In this document: in pieces, positions 27,401-42,400 of the stretch
How the letters are laid out: each line of letters starts with the position of its first letter
Numbering within the stretch: position 1 is the stretch's first letter
Assembly (NCBI GenBank): GCA_934757825.1
Contig: CAKVLP010000001.1
Coordinates: forward strand, 558,001 to 622,000
Origin: an uncultured Clostridia bacterium
GTDB lineage: Bacteria > Bacillota > Clostridia > Christensenellales > UBA1242
Length of the DNA: 64,000 bases
Direction of reading: 5' to 3'
The notes under the pieces: generated by a model
What the model was told of the DNA's origin: nothing
What the model saw: only the letters and a program-made list of their open reading frames with translations
The model's database searches: none
Program-made: the position numbers and the translations under genes

Positions 27401-30400
27401 TTAAAGACGCTAGCGGAAGCGTTACGGGCATAAGAATTGGTGGCATTGTCTATCCAGTAAACGTTACTTCTTTTACTTACGACAAATACTACATTACGGT
27501 TTCTACTAGCACTACATTTAAAATCACAAACCCAGTTTTGACAGAAAAACTAACATTGGTGGGACAAAAAGATTCGAATGCAGTCGGAAAAAACGCAACC
27601 GAAGGCAGTGTATACACCATAAACCTTAACAGCAACCAACTTACTACTGACTCTACATTTGGCTATACCTACTTGACATCTCCGCTTCCTGCTATGCTTG
27701 AAAAACCAGGCGTTATTGTGGTTGGCAACGACGGAAGTTTAACCGAAGAAATTGAAGGCGCTTCTAAGGCCATCTCAACCCTTAAATATGATGGCGACAA
27801 AGTAGTAGGCGCTGTGTCGGGAAGTGAGTGGGCAGATAAGACAGGTTTTAGTTTTGAAATTGACTATTTGACCAACCAAATCAAATTTAAAATTAACGAT
27901 GTGTCAACTTTTACTGCCAACTTTACAAATGCAGGCAAGCCACAATCAAAGATTTTAAGAATAAACACTCTTGACTCGGCGCTTGCAAGTAATGAAAATA
28001 GAAAATATGTTACTTTGGTAATCAACCTAAAAACAGGAACAGCAGAAAACCCATATATTATTTACGATGCTGATAGTCTTCAAAAAGTTAACTTAGACCT
28101 TGATGCGCATTATCGCATCACCAACGATATTTCGTTGCAAGGCGCTAATAACTGGACACCAATCGGAGTTAGTGATAAATTCCAATTCACAGGAAACATC
28201 ACAACCGAAGGAAACAAAAAATTCTCGATTTATGGTTTCCACGGCACAGTAACACCTGCGGTTGTAGGTGGCGTTGTAACCAACACATTCCAGTTCATCG
28301 GAATATTTGGATACATTGGCAGTGGTGCAAACATTCAAAATATAACATTCAAAGACATTAGACTTAATGTAAGGCTGGACAATGCCTATACTGCTGAAAG
28401 CCTTTACATTGGTACTGTTGCTGGATACATAGGTAGAGGGGCAGAACTTAAAAATGTAAGCCTTGTTGACACTGAAAATCTAAACTATGCAAGTTTCCCA
28501 ACGCTTAAAAACTTCGTGGCAATGGACTTTAACAACGGCATTACAATCAACAATTCTGGCAATATTCACACCGAACAACTAACAGTATATGTTGGTGGAT
28601 TTGCAGGACAAATGCAGACGGGCTTTACTATTGACGCTTCGAGTTTTACTATCAATATTCGTGACGACCAATCTAAACATACATATTATGTGGGTGGCGT
28701 TGTGGGTAATATGTCGGGCATTCTTAGTGGCAAAACTTCTGGCAGTTCGGTTTCGCAAATTTACACAATTATTAAAACCAACAATCCAAACGCAAGTTCG
28801 GCTTTTGGCGGAGTGGTGGGCTTGCTTTCGGGAACTGTTAAAAATATGGACGTAACAACCTATATGTATGCTACCGACGGCGTTAACCTAGGTGGTGTTG
28901 TGGGTAAAATTACAAGCGGAACTGTATACGACGTTTCATCTCTTCCTATGATTTACGGCGCTGGCGAGTCATCTCGAATCGGTGGCGTAGCGGGGAGTGT
29001 GGATGGTCTAAACATAAACGCAACAAATATAACACGCGTTAAGGTTAAGTTCTCCGACCGCCGTTGCGAAAACGCAATGTTTAATTCCAGCCTTACTGGT
29101 AGCAACTTTGTAGGCGGTATCGTAGGTTCGGCTATTCACGATAGTTTGACCATTAAAGAATGCTCGGTGTTCTCGTATGTTACAAAAAGAGACGAGGGAT
29201 TCCTAGGCGACATCGTAGTGCTTAAAAATGGCAGAACCCATTATGTTGGTGGCTTTATAGGTGGTAACGACAACATTACGTCTAGCACTCCATCTACGAC
29301 ATTAACCGTAGAGTCAAGTTATCTTAACGCTGACATTCGTACATTTGATGGCGCTCGAATTGGTGGTGTGATTGGCTCGATGTATGTAAAAAATTATACA
29401 TTTAGAGACGTTACACTTACTGGAAACATCTACTATGTTGGCAATTACATTACCCCAATCGCCAACGAAACAGATTCTGTTGTCGGAAACTTTATAGGAA
29501 AACTAATTCCTCCTAGCACCAGAACCGACTTTATGATTGCAAGTGACCTAATCGGTTATTATACTTACAGCGAAGACGAAAAAGATAAAGACGATAGCAC
29601 AAAAATCAACAAAGACAAGTTTAACATTATCGATTCTTATTCAATCCTAAAAGCCGTTGACACTACTGTTGAGGGCGCAGAATTAGACTATATCAAAAAC
29701 TTTGCTGGCGACGGCGAAACCGAAGCGTTTAAAACCGGTGACATAGATTATACAGATGTTGAATATGCAAGATTGTATTTACTTAAATCGCCAATAGGAA
29801 GTTCATATGATTTGAAACTAAGTGTTTTAGGTTCGAAGGCTGAAAGTGTTAGCGGTGACGACAAGATTAAGTTGACCAAAACCACTGACACTATTTCGTT
29901 TACACTAACACTTCCAAGTTGTTTTAGCATTCAAGCGAGTGATTCGAACATAACAAATGAGGAAAACACATTTAACTTTACAGCCAGCACCAGTTCGTTT
30001 AGTGATAGTATTTCCAGTGCATCATATTTAAGTTTGAAAGTGCAAGCCAACACAACCTTTAACAGAGTGCGTGTGCTTAACTCATTCTATATGGGCTACA
30101 AAACAAACCTTCATTTTGAGGGCGCAAGTAAATCTGATGTGCAAGCAGAATACACCTTTAACGAAGCGGATTTCATTAAATCCATAAGTCAAGTAGATAA
30201 AGATAATCTAGAACCTGTTGAGGTTGATATTGCCGGAACAACATACAAATTTAACTACTTTAACAACCATGGCTACAACAACTTTACTCAGCCAGTGTTT
30301 ACATTGAAAAATGATGAAATTTCAAATATGAACAACTTCTTGTATGCTGGCAAAACACTTGAATTTAACGTTGCAAATGACACCGAAAACAAGATTTACA

Positions 30401-33400
30401 AGTTCCAGTCAAGTGTTGACCCAACAGGGGAAATGTATTTTGCAAACGGCGTACATAGTCTTAAAAACGAAAAGACATACATTTTCTATGGCGAAGATGG
30501 CGGGGCTTTGAATGATGGCACACTTTCGCTAGATGATTTCACTAAATATCAAAACAAAGGACTACTTGACGGAAACGCAATTTCGCTTATCTCTAATAGC
30601 AAAATTAAAAACAACAAGCCAAATCTAGTAGTTGATATTGCTCCTGAGAAAATGACTGTTGAGGTGCAAAACACCTACTCGGCTGGAATTGACAAGCCAG
30701 TTGCAATCCTAGAAATTAAAAATACTGAGGAAGATGTTAATGCTTCCAACGCATATCTAATTAGCGACATTGTTAGCGTCAAAGTTGAGCCAGCATTGGC
30801 ATCGACCGAGGCGTACTTCACAAGTAGCGACGACAGTGTGTTTGTTGTTACGGGTGAATACATTGTGTTGAAAGGCGAGGGTGTTGCGGTGCTTAGAGCA
30901 ACATCAAGGTTAAATCAAGATTGTTATGCTGAGATATCAATTATGGCAATTAGCATTGACCGTGATAATATGGCGTGGTCAATTAAAGACGCAAATTCCA
31001 CTAAGGAATACAACGAAATCGACAATAACGGTAATCTTTTAATCGACATTATTGCCAACAACGGCACAACGCTTACAACCGTAATTGGCTCAAAAGCAAC
31101 TCTGACATTTGGTGTTAATTATGTGGTTGACCTAGATAGCGTAACTACTCAACAAAACACTCTTGACCAAAAGGTAGAGTTTTTGCAAACCCTAACAATT
31201 GGTGGCAAAAAAATTGACGCCGAAACAATCAATAAGTTTAAAAATGGCGAGTTAAATACCGCAGAAGAATTGAAATACACCATAACATGCTCGGGATTAC
31301 AACACGCGGTGTTTAATAGCGTGCTAGGATCGGTTAATGTAGAACAACAAATCTACTTTATGTACGAAATCGGTGGCACAACATACAATTGCTTTGTAAG
31401 TAGTTCGACGGGCGAACAAGGCAAAAAACTTAAAATGCAGTTTAGAGAGGGAGTATTTGGCATATCTGGTTCCAACGAACTATCCTTTGTGGTTATCAAC
31501 CGCGAAAACTTCCTAATTGCGCTTAACTGCGATTCGGCGGAATTCGAACTTAGTCTAACAGCCACTCTTAACGGAGAGGATCAAGTCATTAACACCTTTA
31601 CTGAGGGCGACGAAATTAGGCTTTCCGATTATGGCCTAGGCTATCTAAGCATTAGGCTTGAAAGTGTAACTTTTGAAGCAGGCAAAAAACTAAAAACATT
31701 TAGATTTTCCGCTTACATTGATGACGACGGACAGCAAGCCGTTAACGCCGACCTTGTATACAATCTACAATTCGTGCCAAGACTTAACTCCTTTATCTAT
31801 GCCGATGAGGAATTGTCGCACGATGTTTCAATAACCATTTCCCAACAGCAAGTTGAGAGTCTTAACATTACACATTACACAAATATGCTAGACATCTCGT
31901 ATCCAAACGACGAACCTGATGCGGAAAGCGCGTCTGCATACAAGTATCAGTCCGACACCATTATCCCAGGCTACACAAGTTTGATGCAGATAGACTTCTA
32001 TCCAAGTTTTGGTTATTTTGATTATGTTGAGGTGACGACTCTAAACAGCGTGACATTGTCGCAAGTTGTTGAGGCGCTCCACTATGGCAACAAGAGTACC
32101 GACTACTCATGGTACGAAAGTTATTCTGAGCGCGTTGAGATGATAACGGGCGGAATAAGGATTAACAACCGATATAGCGTTAAGGATTACGATTTAACCG
32201 ATTCTTTGCGTTATATGTACAACGGATCGTTGTATGTCGCAATCTCTGCTGACACAACACTATCGGATACTTCTATTGAAATTTCAATCAAGGGTTATCG
32301 TAGGGGAGTGACAGAGGCATTGTTTGACCACGCGATCAACCTAAAAGTTGAGGCAAGACCAGATATCACGGTTAGCGCCTCCGATAGCGAAATTACTTTT
32401 GGTGGAAAGGTTTCGCTTAACATAAATGTTCAATATTCCACCGAAGCATTTACTGCAAGCCTTAAAGCGGAAGGCACCGACACCGAACTTCTTGGTTCGC
32501 TTGCCGATGTTAACTACGACGTGGCGCTTGCAAGTTATGTGTTGACAGTGAGAGACAATGGCTATGTGTACAGCACATATAGCGAGTATATGTACAAGCA
32601 ATTGGTGCTTACTCTTGGAATATCCAAGGTTATCAATGGCACCCGCGTGACTTCTACTAAGTCTACGTCTGTAAGGCTTGTGCCATATATAGTTGAAGGC
32701 ATTGTGCTTAACCTAAACGGCGCTTCTCTTGACGGCAGAAACTATCTTGTTTCCTACTATCAAGCATACTCAGTGTCCATAAACGCAGAGTGTAGTTATA
32801 GCCAGGGTTACTACAATTATCTGCTTAGCACCGACCCATCGGGTTCAATTGCAGTGCAGATAGCACAATTTGAAAACTTGATTGCTAAAAACATAGCAAC
32901 ATTTGGAATGTTGTCGCAAGGTGTTGCAGGTAGCCGAAACACGCTACTTTCCAAGACCGTGCACGAATACAACGGCGAATTTGCTCTTATTTTCGACCCG
33001 ACTAGAAATTCTACAACCATAAGATTTATAAGTTCGTCGGTGTCCAACTTTATTTGGGCAGAACTAGGACTTCAATATACAGCGCAAGGCATAGAATTGA
33101 TGCCACTTGTGTACAGTCCAAAATATGCGTTTAGTTATTATGTTTCGGTGACAGTTGACACCGCAAGTGCCGACGACCACCCAGAACCTATCACTAGTGT
33201 AAACGACCTATTAAATATGAGAGAGGGTGTAAGTTATATCCTTCTTAAAGACTTGTACCTTGCAAACTGGTCGCCACTTGACGCCAACTTTGACGTGTTC
33301 GACGGAAACGGCTATGTGCTTACAATCCTTTCGTTTGCAAATATTGATTCGGACGGCGAATCCACAAACGTGGGTATATTCAAATCGATTGGCGAGGGTA

Positions 33401-36400
33401 GTATAGTTAAAAACCTTACAATTGAAGTTATGCCTTACAACGGATATAGTTTTTCAAGTGAGGAATACTCCGAAGGTACATTTGCGGGCAATATCTCAAA
33501 CAAAATAAAAAATACGTCTAATGACGAACTAAATAATATGCTTAACAACGGTATAAACGTTGACGTATCGAAACTTGAAAACGTTAACTTTGGTTTGCTT
33601 GCTGGCGAAAACCAAGGTCTAATTACAAACGTTAAGGTTGTAAACGACGCAACATCTTATAGGTCGGCAAGAGAAAAGGCGCTAAACAACATTAGCGATA
33701 GCCTAAAAGTTAACATTAACTATGGCGACAACATAAGTAGCGCCATTGAAAAATTTGCGACTCTTAATAAAGATAATCGCAAAGTAAAAGTAAACACACT
33801 TGTTGAGGGCGAGGCAAAGTCCAAAAATGATTACATTGGTGGTCTTGTTGGTCAAAACTCGGGCTTTATTACAAATAGTTCGGTTTCCAACATTAGCATT
33901 GAAAGCCAAGAGTACATTGGTGGATTGGTTGGTTACAACCTAGCAAGTGCTAAAATTAGTAGCAGTTACTTTAAAGAAAGCAACATCACCCACACTGGTG
34001 TCGTGAGAGCAAATAGTGGTGCAGGTGGATTGGTAGCTAGAAATGCAGGACTAATAAGTTACTCGTATGTTGAGGGCGTTCCTACAAACACAAGCGACAC
34101 CACAAACTATCCAGTATCAAGCAATTTGCGTGCACAAGGTTCTCAAATTTCTACCTATAGCTATGCAGGTGGATTTGCTTACGAAAACGTCGGCACAATC
34201 TCCAACTGTTATGCAAATATCGTGTTGGCGGGCTCTTCGGCTGGATTTGTTTATCTAAATCAAACAGCCACGAGCGTAGTGGAGTATTGCTATTCTCTAA
34301 GTTCTATTAGACTAAAAGACGACAACTACTATCCATTCACTAGAAAATTACAAAACGGTCTTGGCACTGTTAAGGATTGCTTCTATCTATACGATGTGCA
34401 ATTTGCTAATATGGATAGAGATGCTGGTGTATCGCTAGAAAAAAATAATTTCAATGACTACAACGCTTTTGTAGGATATGCCTTTAACTCCGATTACACT
34501 ATTAACGCATCAGTTTTAAATGCTGTTTGGTACATTCCAAACGGAGAAAATTCTCACTTAGTTGCTTCCGAGTTTAACGTAAGTCAGAGACCCGCTCCAC
34601 AACTTGTGGATGCAAACGTTGTTACGCTTTCGGTTAGATATATGATTCAGGGCAAAACCGACGAGTACGCTTTCACCTACAACTACGCGACACCTCTTGG
34701 AACGGTTACCAACCCAATTCTTATCGACACGGCCGAGGCATACAACAAGTCAATTCAAGACCAAAATGAAACAAGATATTATAGATTTATCTCCGATATC
34801 TCGTTTACGAGGGGCGACGAAGTAGGTACAACTATTAACACCAACTTCAAAGGTAAGTTGGACGGCAATAGTATGACCATTAAAAACCTAAGACTAAGTT
34901 CTGATGGCATAAACACCAACGATAGTGTCACAAGACTAGGTCTATTTGCCACAATCGAAGGCAAAACCGTAAACGGCGTACAAGATTACGCGGTTGTTAA
35001 AAACCTTAACATCGAGGTTGCACAGATCAACGGTATGAACGTAAATATGGTAGGTGTTTTGGCTGGCGAAGTTAAAGACGCTTCTATCTACAACGTTTCC
35101 GTTAAGGGCGCAGATGGTGTGATTGTGCAAGGTCTAAACGCTGTTGGTGGTATCGCCGGCGTGGTTTCGGGCGACACCGACTTGGTAAACCTTTCAAGTT
35201 CTATTTCGGTTGCTTCCAATTACTTAAATGACCTTAACCCATTTGATTACACCATGCCTGCAACATTCAAGGCACAGGGCGCAAGTAATGGCGACTTTGA
35301 TAAGTATGTAAAGAAAACAACACTTTATGTTTATACTGATGACAACATCAAAAGAGTGTCTTATGCAGGTGGTATTGCGGGAATATGTAACATTATGAAG
35401 CGTAATCCTGACGAAGTTGAGGACGACGACCTTAGCAACTTGTATGCAAACCTATATCGCGCTAGAAGATTGTATCTAACTGGCACACCTGAGATTTCGG
35501 GTGAAGTCGTTGGCGGAATATTCGGTTTCTTATCCGAAAATTCAAATATGAGCGACTGCGACATTACAGTAAGTAATGGAATGCACTTAAAATCAACTAG
35601 GGTTGCTGGTGGCCTAGTAGGTCACAGCCTAGGCGAGATAAAACGTTGTACTATTCAAAATTCAAATCAAGAATCACTAGACAACATTATCAAAACAAAC
35701 TACTCAAAATACGACAACGCAAAAACAGACCTTGACCTAGGGGTAGAGGACTTGTTTGGCGGGTCGGATACAGAGTATAGAGCAATGTTTGTTGGCGGTC
35801 TAGTAGGTGTTATGGAATATGGCACAATCCTTAACTCTTACAGCAGAGTTACAGTTGCGAGCCTTAATTCGCTATACGCTGGTGGAGTAGTAGGACTTGC
35901 ATTTGCTGGCACATCTCTTAACTCGGTTTACACCACAGGTTCGGTTATGTCGTACTCGGCATTTGGCGGAATATTTGGATATGTGACCGACGAAATAAGC
36001 GAAGAAAACGATGTGTTCTTCAACCTATCTGGTAATAAAAAAGTCGGAAACAATTCCATAACTAATATAGATCTTACAAATGTTGTGGGCGCTAATATTT
36101 GGAAGAATTCTCATATTAACACCACAAGAAAATCCACATTGTCTCCAAATCAGCCAGAAGCAAAAATTGGCGCTTTGGCAGGTAAAATTGTTAAAAATGT
36201 GATAGATGTGGCTGACAATAAAGAACAAGAAGTTATCTCTGCCGAATTGGCCAAAACGATATTTTTCCATAGCACTAAGTTGTATGACCGCGCTAAGAGC
36301 GAAAATGTGTATTTCAAACAAACTTACACTTACAAGTCACTTGATGCAACTATAAAAAGCGTTATTCCTGAAATCGGAAACGTTAATCCAGATAAGATTA

Positions 36401-39400
36401 TTATTTTTAATAACAAAACTCTAACCAAAGATGAACTATACACCGAAACTGCTGAGTACATTAAATCATACTATTACGATGGAACAGAAAACAAGAACTG
36501 GACTCCATACTTCTATACTGGTTTAAATAATAGTGGTTATTACTATGGATATATGTCAGCATTGTATAGATACGAGATAAGCGGTTCCGCTTCCGACAGT
36601 GAAGCATCAAAACTATATATGGTTTCGCGTGCTGGCACGTTTGGTTCGCTAAGGTCGCTTGAAGAAATAATCAAGCGTCAAAATAGCGTTGAAATTGCGG
36701 ATAAGTTCTATAAAGAAATTGGTGTTACGACAAACACCGAGAGTGCTTTAAGGAGCTCTGCAAATAGCGCATATTACAAATATGAAAATGAAGATAGAAA
36801 TGGAAACATAACCACAAGTTATGGAAAAATAAGCAAAGTTTGCTCAATTCCAGTGTATATGAACACTTGGGACGATAAGATTTGGAAGGGTATCAATGTT
36901 AACGTTGACTTAGGTACTCTTGAAGACCCAGATCAAGTTTTCCCAGCACTTAAAAACAGCCTTGACACTTGGACAGCAGTATATGTGTATAAGGCGGAAG
37001 ATCTAAATCTTCTAAACAATCGTCCAACATCAACATTTATCCTTATGAACGATATCTACTTGAATGAAAATACTGGTGCGTTCTGCTCGGTAAGGCCATT
37101 TAAGGGTGTTATCCGAAGTGCAAAAATAGGCGATGTTGACGGAAACAACGAGGTAAAACATAACTTTACTTTTACAATCTTTAACTTAAATACAACTACT
37201 TCTGTATCGTCAAGCGACGACGCGACCGCTGCTGGCGGACTTATCTGTTCGGCATTTGGCGCTACATTTGAAAACTTCAACTTGCACGTTGTAAGCCTTA
37301 AAATGCAATCCGAAACCGCACAAAACAACAAAAACGTTGCTATGGGCGTGTTGCTAGGTAGGGCTATCTCAAACGTAACAATCCGAAACGTTCAGATTTT
37401 GGGTGGAAATAAAATTACTTCCCCAGCAGGTAAAATGGACAAAACGTCTTGGGTTAATAGCGGGCTTACCAACACTTCGTTTGAAAGTAATTACATTAAA
37501 TTTGCTCGTGCTATGAATGGCTATAATGACGAAGAGGGCAATCCACTTCTTACAGGTAGGGCGCAAGTTGTGGCAAACAACGTGGACTTTATGGGTGGAT
37601 ACGTTGGTGTCGGTTCAAGTTATATTTACACTGGTTCGAGTGGCGTAAAACAAAGCGAAGCATCTATCGTGTTTACCGACGAAGATTATTTGGGTGAAGA
37701 GTATGAGGATAAAGACCGTATGGTTCTGTGTCTAAAAGAAATAAGTGGCAAGTACTATCCTGTGACTAGCGGTAAAGATGATGACGGAAATGATTTGCAA
37801 AACGAATACGTTCGCAAAACCCAGGTTAAAAACATTACCTTTACCAACAACTACACCGGTACATCATATCGCGATGGTGCCGAACAAAAACAACTTTCGG
37901 TTGTTTCGTATATGGGTGGTTACTTCGGACTTGTGACCATAAACGGCAACCTTAACACGAATTTCCGAGTGACAAATTGTACCTTTAACTTCAACTTGAT
38001 GATTACTAAGAATGATGAAAACAAATTTGTATACGACACACTATATGTGAAAAGCGGAATTTATGTAGGCGCAATTGCTGGACAAATCAAAAACAACGGC
38101 AGTGAGTGCTTGGACGTTAAAGAGACCGTGGTAAAGTCAAGTCACGTGTATATCAACACTGGTTGGAGTGGCGACACTGAAAATACCGCAATATATAATA
38201 GTACACTAGACGCGCTTAATTTGGATATGCCTGCAATTTATGCTGGAAGTATCGCAAATCTTGATCAGGCGCTTAAATTTAAAGATGTTGGTATTAAAGA
38301 ATTCTACATTACTCACAACAACGGATTTACAGGTGAAAATGAAGTTGAATATAAGGGCATTTATGCAACCACTGTGAATGGCACAACCAAGGAATCATAT
38401 GAAGAATGTATTGGTGGTTTTGCAGGAAATGTTACCAGTGCGGTTGAGTTTAAAATGAAATCCGTAAATGTTAATAACTCTTGGGTATCCGTTTACGATG
38501 GCAATTTTGATATGTCTTTTATAGGTATAAAAGTAAATGGTGCTGAAACAGACGTTAGGACGTCAAACTTAACTTCTTATGTCGGTGGTATAGCGGGCAA
38601 AAGCACACTGTCATTCCCAACGAATTCAGCGATCGGGTTTTTAGATATTCAATTCAATTGCAATAATTCAGAGGTAAGTTATATTGGTGGGGCGTTTGGA
38701 GACTGCGATAATTCACCAAACATAACAAGTGATGCCGTGAAAGAAAAAACGGGCATAAAAGCGAATATGTTTGTTGATGGAAAAATTAACGTAAAATTAG
38801 ATTCTCCAAAAGACCCTGTTTACACACAACATATATATTATATTGGTGGATATGCGGGATTGGCTGGCTTTATTAACGATGTGCAAGCCGATGTTGATAT
38901 CACTACAAAATTATCTGCCAACAATATTGGTTATACCGCTAATGTTGGAGGAATGGCGGGTAGAGCTATGCGCGTTACTTCGTCTATTGCGTCTGGCAAC
39001 TTAAATATTGACCAAACAAATGATATCGGTGAGGGAAATTTGTATGTCGCTGGGCTAGTCGGAGATCAAAATAGTGTTTATTATATGCAAGACAATATGT
39101 ATGTTGGTGCTATTAAATACTACACGACAAGCGGAAGTGGCGCTGATCAAAAAACCATTTTTGAAAAAGTTACTTCAAAAAATGGCGCATTAGTGACAGG
39201 TACCTCGGGCGTTAACGGTAAAAACAATATGTATAATGGTTCGCTTGTTACTAAGGATTATGGTGCTACGTCTGACTCTAAAAAAACAAGCGCTGAGATT
39301 TTGGAAAAATTAAAAACAGTAAGAGCAAAATCTTTGGGTGCTAAATCCAAACCTATTTCGCTTTCTGATTTTATTAAAGAAATTGTATCAGGTACTGCCA

Positions 39401-42400
39401 AGTCGCAAAATATTAGTTTGCTAGAAGCGTTTAAGATTGATATAAATCACAGCGGTGGTATTCAAGCAATTTACTTTGATAAAGATATTACCGAAGTTTT
39501 CGGAACCCCTGGCGAACTAACATTCCAAAGCCTTGCTATTTATGGCAATGGCCATATAATCGCAACAGACAATGTTTCATTTATAGACTGTGTGGTTATG
39601 GACGCCGTGATAGGGGGGAGAAAAACCTCCGATGTAAAACAAGTACATCTAAAAAATACCATTATCGTAGATAGCACTATGCTTAACTACACTGTTGTAT
39701 TTGATGAACCTATAAAATCCCGTGAAATTGAAAGCGATTCCAACCAAATATTTGGTTGTGAAATGTTGAGCGTTTCAAATGAGAATAATCCAAACAACAA
39801 CACAGACAAACGTCCTTATGATGGCTCAATTTATTACAGTACAATTACGGGCTTGAAATACAACTACGATAATGATGGCGAAATAATAAGCTATAATATA
39901 TTAAACGACGTAATTGGCAATCTTCACACAAACAATTTGATTTACAACTCAATTATGCCAAGCACGGCAACCGCTGGTTTTAGAAGTTATGTGGCAAAAA
40001 GTGTGATGAGAAATGTTGGAAGTTTGGATTTTGCAAATCAAAGGATTATAGATAATGGAAAATACAAGTTGTGCGAAGAATTGTATAATGGTAATTCTAC
40101 CAAAGTGTATGATATCAACAACTCAGAAGGTTCTATTGGTGTATTGCTAGCCAAGATACTTGCAGATGATAGTAATGCGATTACCCTTACTGCTTATACC
40201 GCCATTGACAACTATCTTCGTCCAGTAGGCGTTTTGAGAGATCACTGGTGTGATAAAGAAGTTGGTGTTGAGTATACGTGGTCTAAAAACACTATGGAAG
40301 CACCACGTGTAGATGATCAGTATCGTATTTACAACGAGCAACAACTTGCTTGGGTTGTGAATAAGGTCAACGCTACATACAATATGTCGAGCACTGGTGC
40401 ATATACAAATTTTTATGAATTGTTTAATGTGTTGATTGACGCTCGTCCAAACGCATATAGGCTAGTGACCACAGAAGGAACTGACACAATCTACACGTAT
40501 AGATATCAAGATGCGGTTGGCGATTGGCGTGAATATAAGGTGAATATCACAACTGGTGTCGTTTTGGTGGATAAAGAACTTTCAAGTGCGCCTTCTACGG
40601 ACGGCTACACTTACTTAGAAGGTTTCAACCTAAGTGGAAAGTTGTTTACACCAATCAACATTTTCCAAGGCACATTCGATGGTGGCGGAGTTCCGCTACT
40701 TGGCATAAACATCTTCCAACCAGAAGGTGATGCGGGCTTATTTATAGAATTGCCATACAAGGCGGAATCTGTTAAGAAAGTCTACTTAAAAGATGGTTAC
40801 ATCTTTGGTAAAGACTATGTTGGCGGGCTTACGGGTTCTGTAACGGGCAATGCAAATTCAACCGTGAAAATATATAAGAATATAATTGGAACAAGTTTCG
40901 TTATATTCTATAAGACAGACATAAAAATTTCTAAAATCGCAATTGAAAATATGTCGATTGCATCAGGGACTGCCAGCGCAGGTGCCTTAATAGGTACAGT
41001 TACAAATTGTAGAAATGTTAATCCTTTGAATAACAGAGAAATGATTAAACTTGTGACTAGCAAACTTATATTTACAACCGCTCCTAGCGACATATATGCT
41101 ACAGTAAATATTTACGACAAAACTCATAATGGTAATGCTAGGCTACTAGTTGGAACAGGTTATGGAGCAACACCTAGATATGGTCTTATTTATGGCGAAC
41201 AGGTAACTGGCTATACCAACCTATATAAAAATGTTTATATGGCAGAAGTTGATTTTGAAACTAAGAAAATCACCACGAAGACGTGCTATTTAGCGTTTTA
41301 TGCTATTGAATATTTCGATTATGTCTTTGGAAAAGACGGCAAAACGAGTGGCGCCGCTAAACCTCTAACACACGCTATTACATCTTCCAACTTATCTGAT
41401 TATCAAGGCAACAAGGCGGTTGCTAAAATGCCAACATTTAGATTTAATTATGTTGACTGGAAGGCTACAACTGGCGCAAGTTATGATGTTTCCAACAACT
41501 TTGGACTTCCTCGTATCATATTTGACACTCAATATTGGTGCGATTACACCGATCCAATGAGCCAAAGCGATTCGACGGATTATGATAGTACTACTGAGAC
41601 ATACTTGGTCAAAACACCAAAAGAACTTGCGTGGATTGCATTGCAAGTAAATACTGGAAACCTAGAAGGTGCGAAAGTAAAACTTGTAAATAATATCGAT
41701 CTAAAAGGTAAAGTTTGGGTTCCTATCGGACGCCCAGTGGATTCTTGCAAATTATCCTTATTTGATGGTAATGGCAAAACGATTTCAAATATGGTTTCTC
41801 TTGGCTACTATGGTTCAAGAGGGAGTGCTTATGATGGTAGTTTTTCCGGATTGTTTGGCTTAATAATGGATGAGAATAGTACAATTTCCAACTTCACCAT
41901 CCAAGACGCCTATGTAGAGGGCTTAACTTCGGTTGGTTTTGTCGCTGGATGCGCATATAATTCTATTATTCAAAATATAACAATTAAGAATTCCAAAATT
42001 GCAGAGTCTAGTGGAAGTATTGGTGCTATTGTGGGTTATGCTAATGTGTGTGAAATATTCAACTGCGGAACATATTACGAGCGGGGTAGATCAGTTGTTT
42101 CAATCTCCGCGAATAAGGGCAAACCTAACATAGGTGGGATAGTTGGAGAAGTACGTAATTATAAGTCAACAAAAATTATTGGCTGTGAGTTTAATGGATA
42201 TATCTCAAATAGTGGATCTGGCTATGTAGGAGGACTTGTGGGTTGTATGTATATGGACACAGCAACTACTTCTCACTTACTACAAAGTAATAAAGTATCC
42301 ATATACGCATTTAATACAACTAATGACAATACAGGTGCGATAGTGGGTTATGTAAACGCCACAGGCTCAGCCAAACTTTACATTCTTGAAACCTATATTG

